A stretch of 64,000 nt of DNA from Eutreptiella sp. 'Long Island Sound 2002' (lineage: Eukaryota > Euglenozoa > Euglenophyceae > Eutreptiales > Eutreptiaceae). A model generated the notes under the pieces. That model saw only the letters and a program-made list of their open reading frames with translations, was not told the DNA's origin and searched no databases. The stretch lies in the NCBI GenBank assembly GCA_964036045.1, contig OZ038392.1:33555330-33619329 (forward strand). The letters run 5' to 3'. The position numbers and the translations under genes were made by a program. Positions 42,525 to 54,540 of this stretch are shown here, piece by piece (positions within the stretch are counted from its first letter, which is position 1; each line of letters begins with the position of its first letter).

Positions 42525-44792
42525 CTCCCCCCTTGTGCTGTGGTGGCCACCACTGTCGCATTTTAGGAAAAAGGGATTTTTTTCTTGGCCTTTCCTTGGT
42601 TTCCACATCTACTTTAAAATACCTATAGTTTCCCTCACACAGAAGAATGGGCGCTCACCATGGCTGGCGCTCTTTTGCTGCTCTGTTTGTAACATTTCCT
42701 ACAGAAGACTCAGCGCTCATGGCGCTGCCGGGGCTCCTGTGGCTTGGTTGGGTTAGTATGGGAGCATGCCAAAACATGTGGATGTGCATCCCTCCCTCCA
42801 AGACGCAGCGCGACACAAACCCAACGCAAGACACAATATACACACTCGCATGGGTTCTCGTAAACCTGCTGGCGACCTGTGACCTGTCTTAGGGCGAAGG
42901 GAGTCGTGAAAAAATTAAATTGCCCCTTGGTGGGGTCTTGGGTTCTGCTCAGTCTCTCCAGGCACCTGCGTTTCGGCCCGAACACGGCCTACTCAGCGAG
43001 GCTGCGCGTGGGTATCTGCAGAGGCAGGAATGGGAGAATTATGGACGAATCCACGCAAAAACGAAGCGACGACATCAAAATCCGTCAAATGACGGCCTAG
43101 AATTTTTCTAAGACAACACACCTGAGCCGAATCCAATTGTGCATCAGAAGCACATTTTTATAAAAATTATAGTCATCTCTAGCTTTTTTAAATCAAGAAA
43201 TTCCTACGCATAAAAAGGCGGCGCGCAGGAGCGGCTCCTAGCGAAGCGCCGAAAAATGCAGAAATAATGGCATCATAAACGTATGTCTCACGTAGTCTTG
43301 AAAATGACGAGACACACATTAATAAATAAACATACAGATTCCACCTACACTAATAGAAGTATCAAAAATTCAACAATTCGAAAATCAACGAAAAAGACTT
43401 CAATGAATCAGGTATAAACTACAGGTATGCTCGTCTCGTATGCCGCATACACATTGCTCGTCTCGTGTCTCCGTGGATGAGCCTTGTAGCAGCGCTAACA
43501 ACGATAGAACGCGATAGAGGGATTGATTAGAAAGATTGCAGATGATTAGAGGTCAGATCAGGGTGATTAGACATACACACAAGTGCATAGCAACGTTCTT
43601 CGCGTGCGCCCCGTTTTTCTCCTCACCTTGCTTCACTCTCCAGCGGTAGGTAAGGTGAGTAAGCACAGGTGGGGCCACCCCCTGGTGGAGTCGTGATTGA
43701 GGAACAGATGGGCAGGTTTGCCCAACGCAGTCGTGCATGCTCGCACATTCACACACGCATTAAAGGGTAGGCCACGCGAAGTGCGCACGGCAAACCTTGT
43801 TTAGGCTACCCAGGGGCTCCTCGGTACGTTCTTTAAGAGAACCTGAGGAGTCCCTTAAAGCTTGCTTGCTTGACAGGGGTAGCTGATTCTTCAGCGTGTT
43901 TGCGGACAGTGTATTATAGGTCACACTGAGAACCGTATAATACGGGGAGTGTGGCTTGGTTCCTCCGCCGCAAACGCCCCTTCATTTGCCTTTGCTTTAC
44001 AGGTGGGCAGGTAGGGTGCTTGGTGCAGCAGCATACCATTTTTTTCATGCCCTGCTAAACAAGGGCGCAGATCACACAAACAAGTAACTCCCCTCTGCCT
44101 GTGGCAGAGCAGGGAGTCCGACTCCATCGACATCTGCGCCGTGCACGCAAGAGCACCTCTTCCCTCCAAGCCCTAGCAGGGGAAACACGTTGTGACGTCC
44201 CCTGTTAGGCCACAGTTGCTTAGCAGCGCTGTGTTCTCTTTTCTTCTTCACAGGAGGGTCGTTAGGACCCACGACATGCTCTTCAACAACACCCAGTAGA
44301 GTGTGCGTGTAGGAGTGGTAGTCCTGAGTGGGGGTTTGAGCCAGTTGCGCAGTGCTCGCCCACCAGGATGGTGCCACTGTAGGGTGTGTAGGACCTGTAG
44401 TGCGTGTGTCACTGTCCCACCCGTTTCCTGCAATTTTAGCAGGGTTGGTGGGCTGTGGCAGTGGTTAGGTCAGTGTTTTGGCCACTTAGCAAAACGGCGT
44501 TTTCATGCCTTCATAGCTTTTGGCCACCCCTCCCTGTAGTAGACAGATAGGTAGGGAAAACAATAGCTGGATTAGTACGCTGGGTATTCCCCAAAGGTTT
44601 TGCGCCAGCACAGAAATTGGGCGCTTAGGGGAGGGGAGACCCGGGGCGTACCCCGTGGCATCAATAAGCCAACCCTCCAGGTTTAGCAAGCGTGCAGACT
44701 TGGGTATAATTAGGACACCACTTCTGCGGCTTGCTCTCAGGACCTTAGGACTAGCACACTCACACATACGCTTTGGCAGGTAAGGGTAAGGT
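42525..44792 (-). other. A3 3' noncoding region
   Basis: 2.27 kb between the pol stop and 3' LTR, colinear with A1 2528-4514 plus 15689-15960. Near 42790-42815 it preserves the site that B2 occupies in A1 (CTTGGAGGGAGGGATGCAC in sense). The conserved structured module lies at about 43790-44240. Confidence 0.85.
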
Positions 44793-47700
44793 TCAGTCCC
44801 TAGCTTTAGTCTTGGAGGCAAGCGTCTCAGCGAGCCTCAGCAACTCACCAAGGTTGTTCTGGGACAAGTAGTCAACCAGAACTGAGTTTAGGCGTCCCTC
44901 AGGTAGAACAAATGCAATGAAGGGCTCCCAGGTGGCCTCTTCGACTCCAAACCCTTCCCAGAGGGTGAGGAAGCGCCAACCCTGGCGATAGCGGTGGCGT
45001 AGGACAGACTTCACCAGGTAGAAGCCCTCCTTAGCCATCTCCTCGGCGTTCATGTCGGGGAGTTCACTTTCAACTTCCATAGGGCTGGCAGCCCCTTGTA
45101 GGTCCAGAGCGGCGATTTCCTCGTCGTTCAGCTCCCACTCCTCCCCACAGAGGTCTTCAGGATCATGGTAGCGCTTCAGGTGTTGAGCAGCGCACACCAG
45201 GGTCCCCCCTAGACGGGGAGAACACCGCACGGTGATACGGTGACCATCCACTGATAGAATCTTGTACGGCCCGAAGTATGGGTCATCGCTGGTAGAGCGT
45301 GGCCAGGCGGGTAGTCGACTGTGGTGCACCAGCACCCAGTCCCCCTCTTGGTAGGTGGCCGGTACTCGGTGCTTGTTCTTCTTGTTCCACTGACGCTCCC
45401 TCACTCTCTGGAGCATAGCCTTGGCCTTGTCCACCTTCGCTTGTTGCTCTTGGACCCATTCACCCACAGAAGAATGGGTGTCCTCTGGATAGGGGGCATG
45501 TAGGAACCATGCCGGGCGCCCTAGGAATAGCTCATGGGGCGAGTAGCCAGTAGCTGAACTTTCTTGGGAGTTCATCATCAAGGATATGACGGGGAGTAGT
45601 CTCACCCAGTCTCTGGTGCGTTCAGTTTTGCACCATATCCGTACGTTCTCCTTCAGGACACGGATCTGTCGCTCACATAGGGGGTTGCTCGTGTGAGAGT
45701 AGGGAATCCCCGTAGACACCTGGACATTGAGGGATCTCAGAACCCTCTTGTACCAGCCAGTATCTGAGCGTACTCGTACGTCCTCATCGGAGTTGATCTC
45801 CTTGGGCGCCCCATAGACACAAAACCACTCCTCCAGGAGTATCTTGATAGTCTCCTCCCCGGTAATGTGCTTGGTACATGGGAACACCCTGGTAAACCTG
45901 GTCAACATACAGGTTACCACGAGGGCGAAGTCATAGCCCCCGAACTTCGGCATCTCCGTGTAGTCCACGTATAGAACACTGTTAGCACAGTGAGGGATGG
46001 GCAGGGTCGAGTAGAGACCTCTGTCCCTGATATCCCCTGGTTTACAGGACCTGCACGGGCACTTGTCCACGATAGGCTGGAGGGTTTTCCGCAGTTGGTC
46101 GTCAGTCCACGTAGTGTGGAACCACTGCTTGAACAGCCTCAGGGTACGGTCAGCACCCACATGACCGCTGGACTCATGGGTCCACTTCAGCAGCGCTGGG
46201 ACTCGGTCACTAGGCACCACAATACGGTCCTCGTGCCAGAGGTAGCTCTTGTCCCTCTTCCACTGGTCTTGGTTGACCAAAAGGGGTTCAAGGCGTTTCT
46301 CCAGGCGCTTGTAGATATCCCCAAACTCCTTCAGGTACTCCGATTGTTGGAGTCCATCCAGGGGGCGTATCATCGTCATGTTGAGGTCCAAGTGGACGTC
46401 CATACGGCTGAACGCCTCCTTAGCCAGCGCTTCAGACCGGGCACCAATCAGGGCGTCGAAGTTGTTGCGGCTGATGTAGTCGGCACACTCGTTCTTCACT
46501 CCCTGGATATGGTGTACCGTCAGCCGTAGTTGACTGAGGTAGGTCCACCGACGCCGTAGCTTGGCCTTCTCAGGTGGGGGACCCTTCTGGAAACTGCGGA
46601 CCGGTTCTTGGTCGCACAGCCAGACCACAGGGTTACTCCCCAACAGTCGTGCTTGTGAGGATAGCACCAGCATACCCGCGAGCAATTCCTGCTCATAGGT
46701 GGAGTAGTTCCCCCTGGCCTGGTTCCACTTCCAGTTCCAGTGGCCCAGAGGTACTAGGACCCACTTGTCGTCAGGGTAGCTGTGCTTGAGGGTTCCATCT
46801 CGGTTGAGACCTTCCGTCCCCCATTGGGAAATGGCCGAGTCGAACTCCTCCTTCTCTAGTGCTTGCCATTGAAACAACGTTCCACCACCGCCCACATTGC
46901 TGGCGTCGGTCACCAGGATAATCTCCCCTTGTGCCCTAGGCATGCCCAAGCACTTAGCGTTGGCTACCTTGTCTTTGAGCTCGTCAAACGCTTGTTGCTC
47001 TTGTGGGCCCCAGCGCCAAGTAGTACTCTTCTTGATCAAGTCCGTCAGAACGGCGCTGGTGTAGGTGAAGTTTTTGATGTGGCGGCGATAGAAGTTGCAC
47101 GCCCCAATGAAACTGCGTACATCATGAAGTCCTTTCTTGGGGTCTTCGTGTCGTACCTTGGCATCCATCAGGGGTTTGGCCTTAGAGGCCGCCGGGGTCC
47201 ACCACCCATAGCCAATATCAAACCCCAGGTACTGCATGGTCTCATGCATGAACTCACACTTCTCCAGCTTGAGTCGTGTGTGGTTCTCCTGGCAGACCGC
47301 AAAGAACTCACCCAAGAGGATTAGGTGATCCTCCTGGGTATTGGTCCCGAGGCATACATCGTCGATGTGAGCCTCCATCTGGGCGCCACGGGATATGAGC
47401 TCCTGCACCTTAGGTCTCCTTCGTAGGATGGACAAGATCTAGTTCATCAGCTTTCCGAATAGAGCGGGTGCGTTAGCCACGCCAAACGGCATGACCTTCC
47501 ACTTGAACACCCTCCCCTGAGGGGTGATGAAGGCAAGTAGTTCCTGTGCGTTGGGCGTCAGGTCCACTTGCCAGAATCTTCTCCTCTTGTCCATCTTGGT
47601 CTTGTAGCGGCAGGAGGCTATCTTCTCCAGGGTAGACTCCATATTGGGAATGGACCCTGAGTGGTTCAGCGTCTTCTTGTTCAGCTCTCCGTAGTCCACT

Positions 47701-49694
47701 ACCAGCCGTTTGGCTGTAGACCCAGGTTTAGCCACCAGGAAACAGGGGCTGCAGTGTAGGGGGTAGTCCCCGTCCTTGTACTCCAGGACTAGGCCAGCGT
47801 CGATACAGTCTTGTATCTGTCGCTCAATCTCGTCGGCCTGCTCTTTAGGAGCTGGATAGGGTCTCCTCCGGATCTTGTGACCCACGAACTCGGGCTTCAG
47901 CTTGAGGTCCATCTGTACCAGCTTGTCACATGAGGCTGGAGGGGGTAGTTCTCCGAACACCTCCAGATAGGTCCTTATAAGCTTCTGTACCCGCGGGTCC
48001 AATACCTTGATCTTGTCCTCCATGTCCTCGTCAGAGTGTAAGTTGCTTGCCCCCTGAGTAATAGACGTCGGCAGGTGGTCCTCCACCAACTCTTCGCCCG
48101 TGGTAGTATCCTTCAGCCCTTGGTAGGCATATAGAACGTCTTGTTCAACCATCTCCGGTGGATGATGGCAACATAGGCACGCTCGAGGGGGTTCACATAC
48201 ACATTCCTCCGAGAGGTCGTCCTCCTCTGGGGTCCTCACGTGGGCGCCCCACACGCTCTTCATGAGCTTAAGATCTACCTCCCTTTGCCAGGTGGTGATC
48301 TTCTGTTCGAGGTCCTCCTTCAATTGGGATAGGTCTCCCATACGTCCTTGCTTCAGTGGCCATGAGCTGCGGGTAGGCTTCGCGTAGCATAGCTTTTTCG
48401 CCACCAACTTCCTCTTGGCATCCACATACTCCCTGAGCCTGGATCGGGGGTCCAGCTCCTCGTCCACGGGGTCTTCCACCCTCATGGAGAGTAGGGGTTT
48501 CAGTGGGGCGACGTACTCGGCGTTCTCCACTTCCTCCACACAGGTCTGCACGAAGAAGGCGTCGTGCTCAGTTTCGTCATCTGAGTGGATAGAGCTAGGT
48601 AGCTCAGATAGTCCACACTCAGAGACTCCATCAGGAACAGGTACATGACAGGGAGAGTTGGGGGCGTTGGTGTCAGTCACGACGTACTCATCTCCTCCGG
48701 GTGTAGTCTCAACAGCATCTTGAGGTCGTAGGCGATCCTTCAAGTCACCCAAGGCGAGTCCGTCGCTTTCTCGTTGTATAGCCTGGACCAGAGTCGGGTC
48801 CAGATCCTCCCAGGGGATGGAGGTAAGACCTCCGTCCACCACGCTCAGCATACTCCCCCATCCGGGCTTCCCAATAGGCGTCTTGCGTCCCAGAGGCACG
48901 TAGATGGCCTCATCAGGCAAACGAACAGAGCTGATAGTCAGCCTGTCCAGGAGGTTTCGCCAGTATTCGTTACCCCCATGGGCTCCCCAATCGGGGGAAC
49001 ACAGGACCATACGGGAACGTTCCAAGGCCACCTTGGTCAGCACCTTCCCCAGTTCACTGAACCTGGGGTTCCCGTAGGCCATCCCGAAAGAGGGCCAGTA
49101 AAATTTATAGCTGCAGTTCTTCCCCTTGCTGCAGTAAAGGTCCAGTACATGCTGCTTGTCGCTGGCGAACAACTCCACACTCAGGTCTTCTCGAGAGTAA
49201 CCCAACTCCTTCAGACCTTGGTCTAGGACTTCCCCCAATAGTTGATAGTCCTCAGTTTTGGAGGCCGCCATCATGTTCGAGGGCTCCTCCTTCGATAGCC
49301 TCAGGTAACTCGAGGTATGTTCCGACTGCTCCAGTGGCACAGACTCTCTGCCACTGCCGTGGTCCACGTAGAGGAGGTAGGGCGCTTGCAGCGTCAGGGA
49401 TTGTATCTGGGAGTGCTGTACGAAGAAGTCAGTCCCCAGTACAAAGTCGAAGGCCTCAGTGTCCATCACATAGAACCGATGGGCGATAGTCCGGGAGCCC
49501 ATAGGTACCTCCACTTCACAGTCCCCGCAGCTGTGCACCACATGTCCATCCCCCATGCGTATAGCAGCGGTGGTCATGGTGTTCTTCAGGCTCCCACAAG
49601 GTAAAATTTTCTTGGCCACTATAGATATGGTGGCGCCAGTGTCCAATACCCCCAGGTATTCGCGTCCCCCTAGTCGGATACGTACCCAAAACAC
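44793..49694 (-). pseudogene. pol: A3 Pol, single nonsense codon
   Basis: One reading frame of about 1,632 codons broken only by TAG at 47436-47438, where B2 has Lys (ELMNKIL). Order: protease (DTGATISIV near 49640); DIRS-MT-like domain (48890-49178); acidic linker with a Cys-rich patch (CVCEPPRACLCC); RT (FGVANAPALFG; AHIDDV just after the nonsense codon); RNase H; integrase with KCPCRSCK; GPY-type motif (YFGPYKI); chromodomain (EATWEPF). In RT, DKRRRFWQ replaces the DKRSGFWQ of B2, a second likely defect. The frame continues upstream into gag without a shift, across one TGA. Confidence 0.9.
48890..49178 (-). other. DIRS-methyltransferase-like domain inside A3 Pol
   Basis: Counterpart of 7998-8283. 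VELFAS, YCSKGKNC, FGMAYGNPRFSEL, KVLTK, LCSPDWG and EYWRNLL are in the same order, ending near YVP. Conservation in both families shows it is a genuine module rather than a random linker. Confidence 0.5.
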
Positions 49695-49724
49695 CAGGTC
49701 TTGGGTGCCACCAGAGCGTCCCCG

Positions 49725-52224
49725 TCAGAACTCCGCGGGACAGGTCACCTCGAACCCCTTGTTCCGCAATTTGCGGGCCATCCTCATGAAACGGCTCCTC
49801 TTCTTAGCGTTGCCGTCATCACCAACTTCATGCTCACGCTTGGCTCCTTGTTCTTGCTGGTCCTGCGTTTGTGAGCGTGTGGTAGGACCAGACTGCCCTC
49901 CAGAGGGCTCGGAGTTCCCCCCTGGATTAGGGTTGGGGTTGCCTCCGTTCTTGTCCTTGTTCTTGTTGTCGGGCTGGCGGTTAGCGCCTCCTCCTCGTCC
50001 ACCTTGACCCTTGTCTTGCCCTTGACCACGTCCTTTCGACTTGCCCTTGCCGGAGTCGTTGCCTTTGCCTTTGCCTCCACCTTTGCCTGAGCCTTTGCCA
50101 GGATCTTCACCCTTAAGCTTCGCCGATAGGCGTTGCTTATGGTAGCACTCATCCTCGTAGTGCTTCCGCTTCCCGCAGAATGCACACGTGATGGTGCACC
50201 TGTAATGATCCGGCAGCTTCGCTTTGGCGCCAGTGTTCTTCTCCTGCTGCTTCCCCTGGACTACGAAGCAGTCTCGCTGCTCGCAGTCAGGGGCGTGCTG
50301 CAGGTGGCCCTGCTCATCTCTGGCATCACACCAGAATAGCTCCTTCACGTTCTCCATGATACGGGCGTGGGCGTGTTTGGGGGTAGTCCCCTGCCCAGGT
50401 CGGGACCCTTGGTACCCTTTGCCATGGCCTCCAGAACCTCCACCACCAGGACGGTAGTTGTTCAAGTGCTGGTCGCTCTCCTTCTCCAGCGCCAGCTCCA
50501 GGAGTAGCACGCATAGATCCTCGTAGCGGAGGGATCTAGCCTTGCGCTCCGCCGTCGAACGGCACTTGTCCCATAGCTCTCGAGGGAGCTTGGCCACCAA
50601 CCAGAACAGCAGGTCGTCGCTGCTGTAGGAACCGGGCGTCAGTCGTCCAGCCCAGTGGTCCAGGTCAGCCAACAGCTCAGAGACCCTGCCAGGTTTGGGG
50701 TTGTTGGGCAGCACGGGCAGGTTCTGGATCTCGGCCCTGATGGAGAGGTCGGTTTCGTAGGTCGGGTACTGCCTCTCCAGGGCAACCAACACATCGGCAA
50801 AGGTGGCGGAGTTAGTCACGATCTGCCTGACCTGCTTCTCTAGGTACTTGGTCTTGCAGCACTGCAGGAGCAGATCGCACTTGACTCGCCCACTAGCGTG
50901 GGTTTGGCCGGTCAGTCGGAGAAACCGGCCAAAAATCTCAGCGAACTCGCTGAGGTCCTTGCCTGTGAACTCAGGCAGGTTCACCACGATCTTGGAGGTG
51001 GCAATAGCCTTCGCCTCCTGAGACCTGCGTCCCTCAGGGCGTCGGGTCTTCTTCTTCTTCTTCTTCTTCTTCTTCCCCTTTGGATCCTCGGGGTCCTCCG
51101 GGTCATCGTCCTCCGAGGGCGAAGTTGAAGTCATCGATAGCGGCTCATCATCGGAGGGGTCTCCGCCTAGATCACTGGAGCCATAAGGCTCCACGTCCAC
51201 CATTGCCCTCAAGGCTGTCAGCCCCAGCCGGTCCAGCTCGGCCCTCGTAGAGTTCGTCACGTGGCTGTAGGGCGGCTGGGCCGTTCTCGGCACGAAGGGA
51301 CTTCTCGGTATAGCTGCAGGGGTCGGCATCGGTCGACTCCTCAGGCTCGCCAGGGTATTTGTCAACCCTGCCGCCAGGTGGTTGGCCGGTACTCGGTGGG
51401 GTGACATTCCCACCGTGGTAGGTGACGCTTAGGGCAGGATCATCAGGGGCTCCAGTTTCCCTCGGATCTCTCGAGTGAGGTCGCCCACGATTTTTGAAGT
51501 GGCTCCTCGGAGCACCTCGTTGATCTCCGACCGCGTCAGGGACCTGTTGGAGGATCTTCCCCATCCTCTACTCCTGCCACCAAGAGATTCAGGTCCTCTC
51601 CTCAACCCACTCAAGGTTGCGTACCCAGGTGCATACCCAGGAACATCCACATAGGTTCCAGTAGTGGGTAGTGGATGGGGATATTCGGCCGCATACCATC
51701 GCGGCGCAGAGCTGGAAGCCACCGGCTCACTGGCAGTAGTTGCCTCAGGGAGCGCAGTGGTAGGTGGGCCCATACCATAGGCGGGGTAGGGAGGCATGCC
51801 AGTAAAGCCTGTGCCCTCTGCCATAGGCGGGTTGGTTATGGGAGTGGATGTTGCAGCTCGGGAGTGAGGTGGTTATAGGAGAGGGTGATGCGTGGAGGCC
51901 AGAAGCGCTTGGTGCGCCTTCGAAGGTAGGGTCATGCGTCAGGTCTTGCCCTTGTTCCTCTCCTTCGTCTGCCTCGTCTCCCGCATCCTTCTCGCTCTCT
52001 CTCTTCCTCTTCACAGGCTGAGAGACCACCTCTTCAACTGACAGGGCCCCAAAGGCCGTCTGGAGTCCATCCAACGAGTTCTCAGCCGCTTCCACTGGCC
52101 CATGTAAGGGCTCCGAAGGTACAGCGCCGCTAGGTCCAGGTCCAGGTTCCCCAGGTGCTGCCCTTGCCGGTGCCTCAGGCGCTGGCGCTGTCTTCACGTC
52201 GGCGTCCTCCTTCCTTGGGTCCAT
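49725..52224 (-). pseudogene. gag: A3 Gag, with frameshift and nonsense codon
   Basis: Three pieces on the minus strand. 52224-51745 starts MDPRKEDADV and is Pro/Ala/Glu-rich. After a frameshift near 51860, 51824-51429 ends at TAA 51426-51428. 51413-49725 (same frame) holds the capsid-like region (LPEFTGKDL, YETDLSIR), the CCHC knuckle (CAFCGKRKHYEDEC) and a very Gly/Lys-rich tail. It ends FEVTCPAEF then TGA CGG at 49727-49722. The intact protein would be about 830 residues, longer than B2 Gag (724). Confidence 0.88.
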
Positions 52225-52289
52225 CTTAGTCCGCCCTTCTGCTTATATGTGTCTGTACTCGGCGCACTGGGTGTACGGCGCGGGGTTGC

Positions 52290-52324
52290 TGCCGGTGCGC
52301 AGAGACAGACTGCCTCTTGCTACC
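52290..52324 (-). promoter_or_regulatory. A3 primer-binding-site-like sequence and leader
   Basis: In element sense TGGTAGCAAGAGGCAG follows the 5' LTR end directly. The first gag ATG is 100 bp from the LTR. Confidence 0.55.
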
Positions 52325-53108
52325 AGAAAAGTTTATAGTGGTTTCAGCACTGTGTTTTTGCTTCTCCTGCTACTTGCTGCTGGTGTAGGGTTTCCTGCTG
52401 CTTGTTTTTGGAGATGAAAAGCTTTTGTTTACTGAAATACAGTCAATCCAGGATAGCCCAATCCAGAAGTGTGCAAGGAGAAGAGAATCAGGATCAAAGC
52501 ATGAAGGGCTGCAGTGTAAACAGTGAAAGATGATTGGATATTCACAGAAACTGCAACTCAGGTCAAATCGGAATGCATATTCTCAAAGATAGCTGAAATA
52601 TTTTGGAAAAGAGTTGGAAAACTGCCCCATTGTCACTCTATTTCCATAGTGCCATCTCAGGAGATGTGCACTCTTTGTTTTGGGTCCCATATGTGCTGAG
52701 GTGGCAGGGCATGTGGCGATGAGGTCACTGCCATGTCACATGGGATCTTCCTACTTAGCTAGGCTGACCAGGAATTGAACCCAGGACCTCTCAAAAAGAG
52801 GTGCCCAGCCCCCTAGGGTGCATACCACTAGGATAGCTAAGAATTCATGGAAAAACATAGATAAATTCATAGGCTCTGCCCTGGATATGTCAGTACTCAG
52901 TCAACTCAGGAAAAGATGATTTGCCTCACATTGAAAGGGGATTAAGGGGTCCACTCCAAATCCTGATTGGGTGTTTGGTTCCATAGGTCAAAATGTGTTA
53001 TCACCAGTTTTGGTGGGACCAATACTAAGATAGTAATGCGTGGATGCTCAGTGCATCTCTAATACAACTAGAGTATGCCTCAAAGCATTGGAAAAGCACT
53101 TTTTCTTA
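52325..53108 (-). repeat. A3 5' LTR
   Basis: 784 bp, same length as 41741-42524. The tRNA-like segment is at 52762-52834. The outer edge abuts the transposase pseudogene at 53109. Confidence 0.9.
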
Positions 53109-54540
53109 ACAACAACAACACTCTCATCGGGCGACTCAATTGCAATGTTCGGAGCAGGCACATCATCTCTAATTCGAGGAACTGGGGTGTGTTCCATGAA
53201 CTCATCGAAGGACAGCGGGAACAGTCCCGTGACACGAAAGGACTCCTTCACTGGAGTAGTTCCGGCTACACTACCCCAAGCACCAGTGACAAGCTCCACA
53301 AACCGGCTATGCGTCAGTGACCGTCCCTGATGTGAACGGACCCAGCGATCTTGGCCCCTGCGGATTTTGCGCTTCAGCGGTGCACAAATGCTGACATCGA
53401 GAGGTTGGACAACGTCGGTTGAGTGCGATGGGAAGCAGATCAGGAAGACTCCAAGTCGTTTCGCTGCGACCAACACTTCCGTAGTGAGGTGCGTCTTTGA
53501 ACCGTCGACCAGCAGAAAAAACCCGTCCATCCTCCATGGCTGAACATCCGGTGTAGTGCTCGAACACTCGTTCCAAGTAAACCTGGAAGTCAGACACTGT
53601 GCTCCACCCTGTCCCATTCCCTAGCAACACCACTGGCGTACAAGCATGTCGAAACCAATCACCTTTTACTTTCTTGGTTTTGAAAATCAACGTCAATGGC
53701 ACAGTTCCAATTCCATCAGCACGTATGCAAGCGATGCCCGTTATGTGTTCGCGTCCATAGCCGCGCCGGCGATACACATTGTTGCACCTACGCTTGGTGA
53801 TGACCTTCTAGGCTCCAGAGTTGGTGATGAACTGGCGGAATAACCCCGACTCATCAAGGTTGTAAATGCGCGACGCGTCAAACCCAATTTCATGGTACAC
53901 AGGGCGGACCACTTCGAAAAAGAATCGTTTCCACTCTGCTCTTGTCAGGTGCGCGTCGGTCCGACTCCACCAGCTGCGGTGTGCGGGACATGTATTCCGG
54001 GTGGCGCTTCTTCCACAGTCTGAACCACTTGTTCCCGGACGTGATTTTTGTTGGGTGTCCGTTGACTCGGTGCTCCAGAGCCATCTTGACCGCCTCTTCT
54101 ACAACTTCTGCTCTGTGGAGAACACAGTACACTTGGCACTGCTGTACACTGCTATACACTGCAAGTCTAGTCACATGTACATACTTGTAGGGAGAGAGAC
54201 TGGCCTTGCGCCGTGCCTCCAACCCGGCGGCGATCTTCCCATCGTCAACCGCAGGCTTTGCTCCCCTTCGCCCAAGCTGCACCACTTCTCCACTGATGTA
54301 GTTGCGGACACCCTTTCGGATCGTCTTGTCACTGACAGGATAGCGGCGTGCACACGAAGCCAAGGTTGCTTGTCCACTAACCACCTCGGCCACTGCTTGC
54401 ATCACAAAACTTGGGTTGTTTGGCAAAGGATAAGCAGCATAAGTGTAGCAGCGACCCTGCGTGGCGGCTGCGTGAGGTGCGTGATGAGCCCTTGGCGCGG
54501 AACCTAGCAGGCAGATGGCGATGACGATGATGCACATCAT
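53109..54540 (-). pseudogene. pogo/Tigger-like DDE transposase, decayed
   Basis: Minus-strand pieces give a Tc1/mariner-superfamily (pogo-type, DDE_1) transposase in order. A Psq-like helix-turn-helix (VAEVVSGQATLASCARRY, VSDKTIRKGV) is followed by a CENP-B-type segment (WFRLWKKRHPEYMSR). The catalytic core has IYNLDESGL (first Asp), ITGIACIRADG, LIFKTKKVKGDWF, then LVDGSKTHLTTEV (second Asp) and STDVVQPLDVS (third Asp) with APLKRKI. Lesions: a frame change near 53985, an in-frame TAG near 53808 (SGA then stop), and another frame change near 53545. The C-terminus runs into the A3 5' LTR. Mobilised DNA would have TA target duplications, but I did not find terminal repeats. Confidence 0.8.

Larger units (their letters stand above)
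41741..53108 (-). mobile_element. Family A Ty3/gypsy retrotransposon A3, full length, minus strand
   Basis: An 11,368-bp element with two 784-bp LTRs (52325-53108 is 5', 41741-42524 is 3'; about 11 differences by eye). gag and pol are nearly intact but carry a frameshift and two clear nonsense codons, besides the gag-terminal UGA. No direct target duplication is seen: the flanks are TTTGT on the left and ACAAC on the right. It provides the uninterrupted reference for A1. Confidence 0.92.

Noticed and set aside
46863-47324. 153-codon plus-strand ORF
   Set aside because: Antisense shadow of A3 RT/RNase H.
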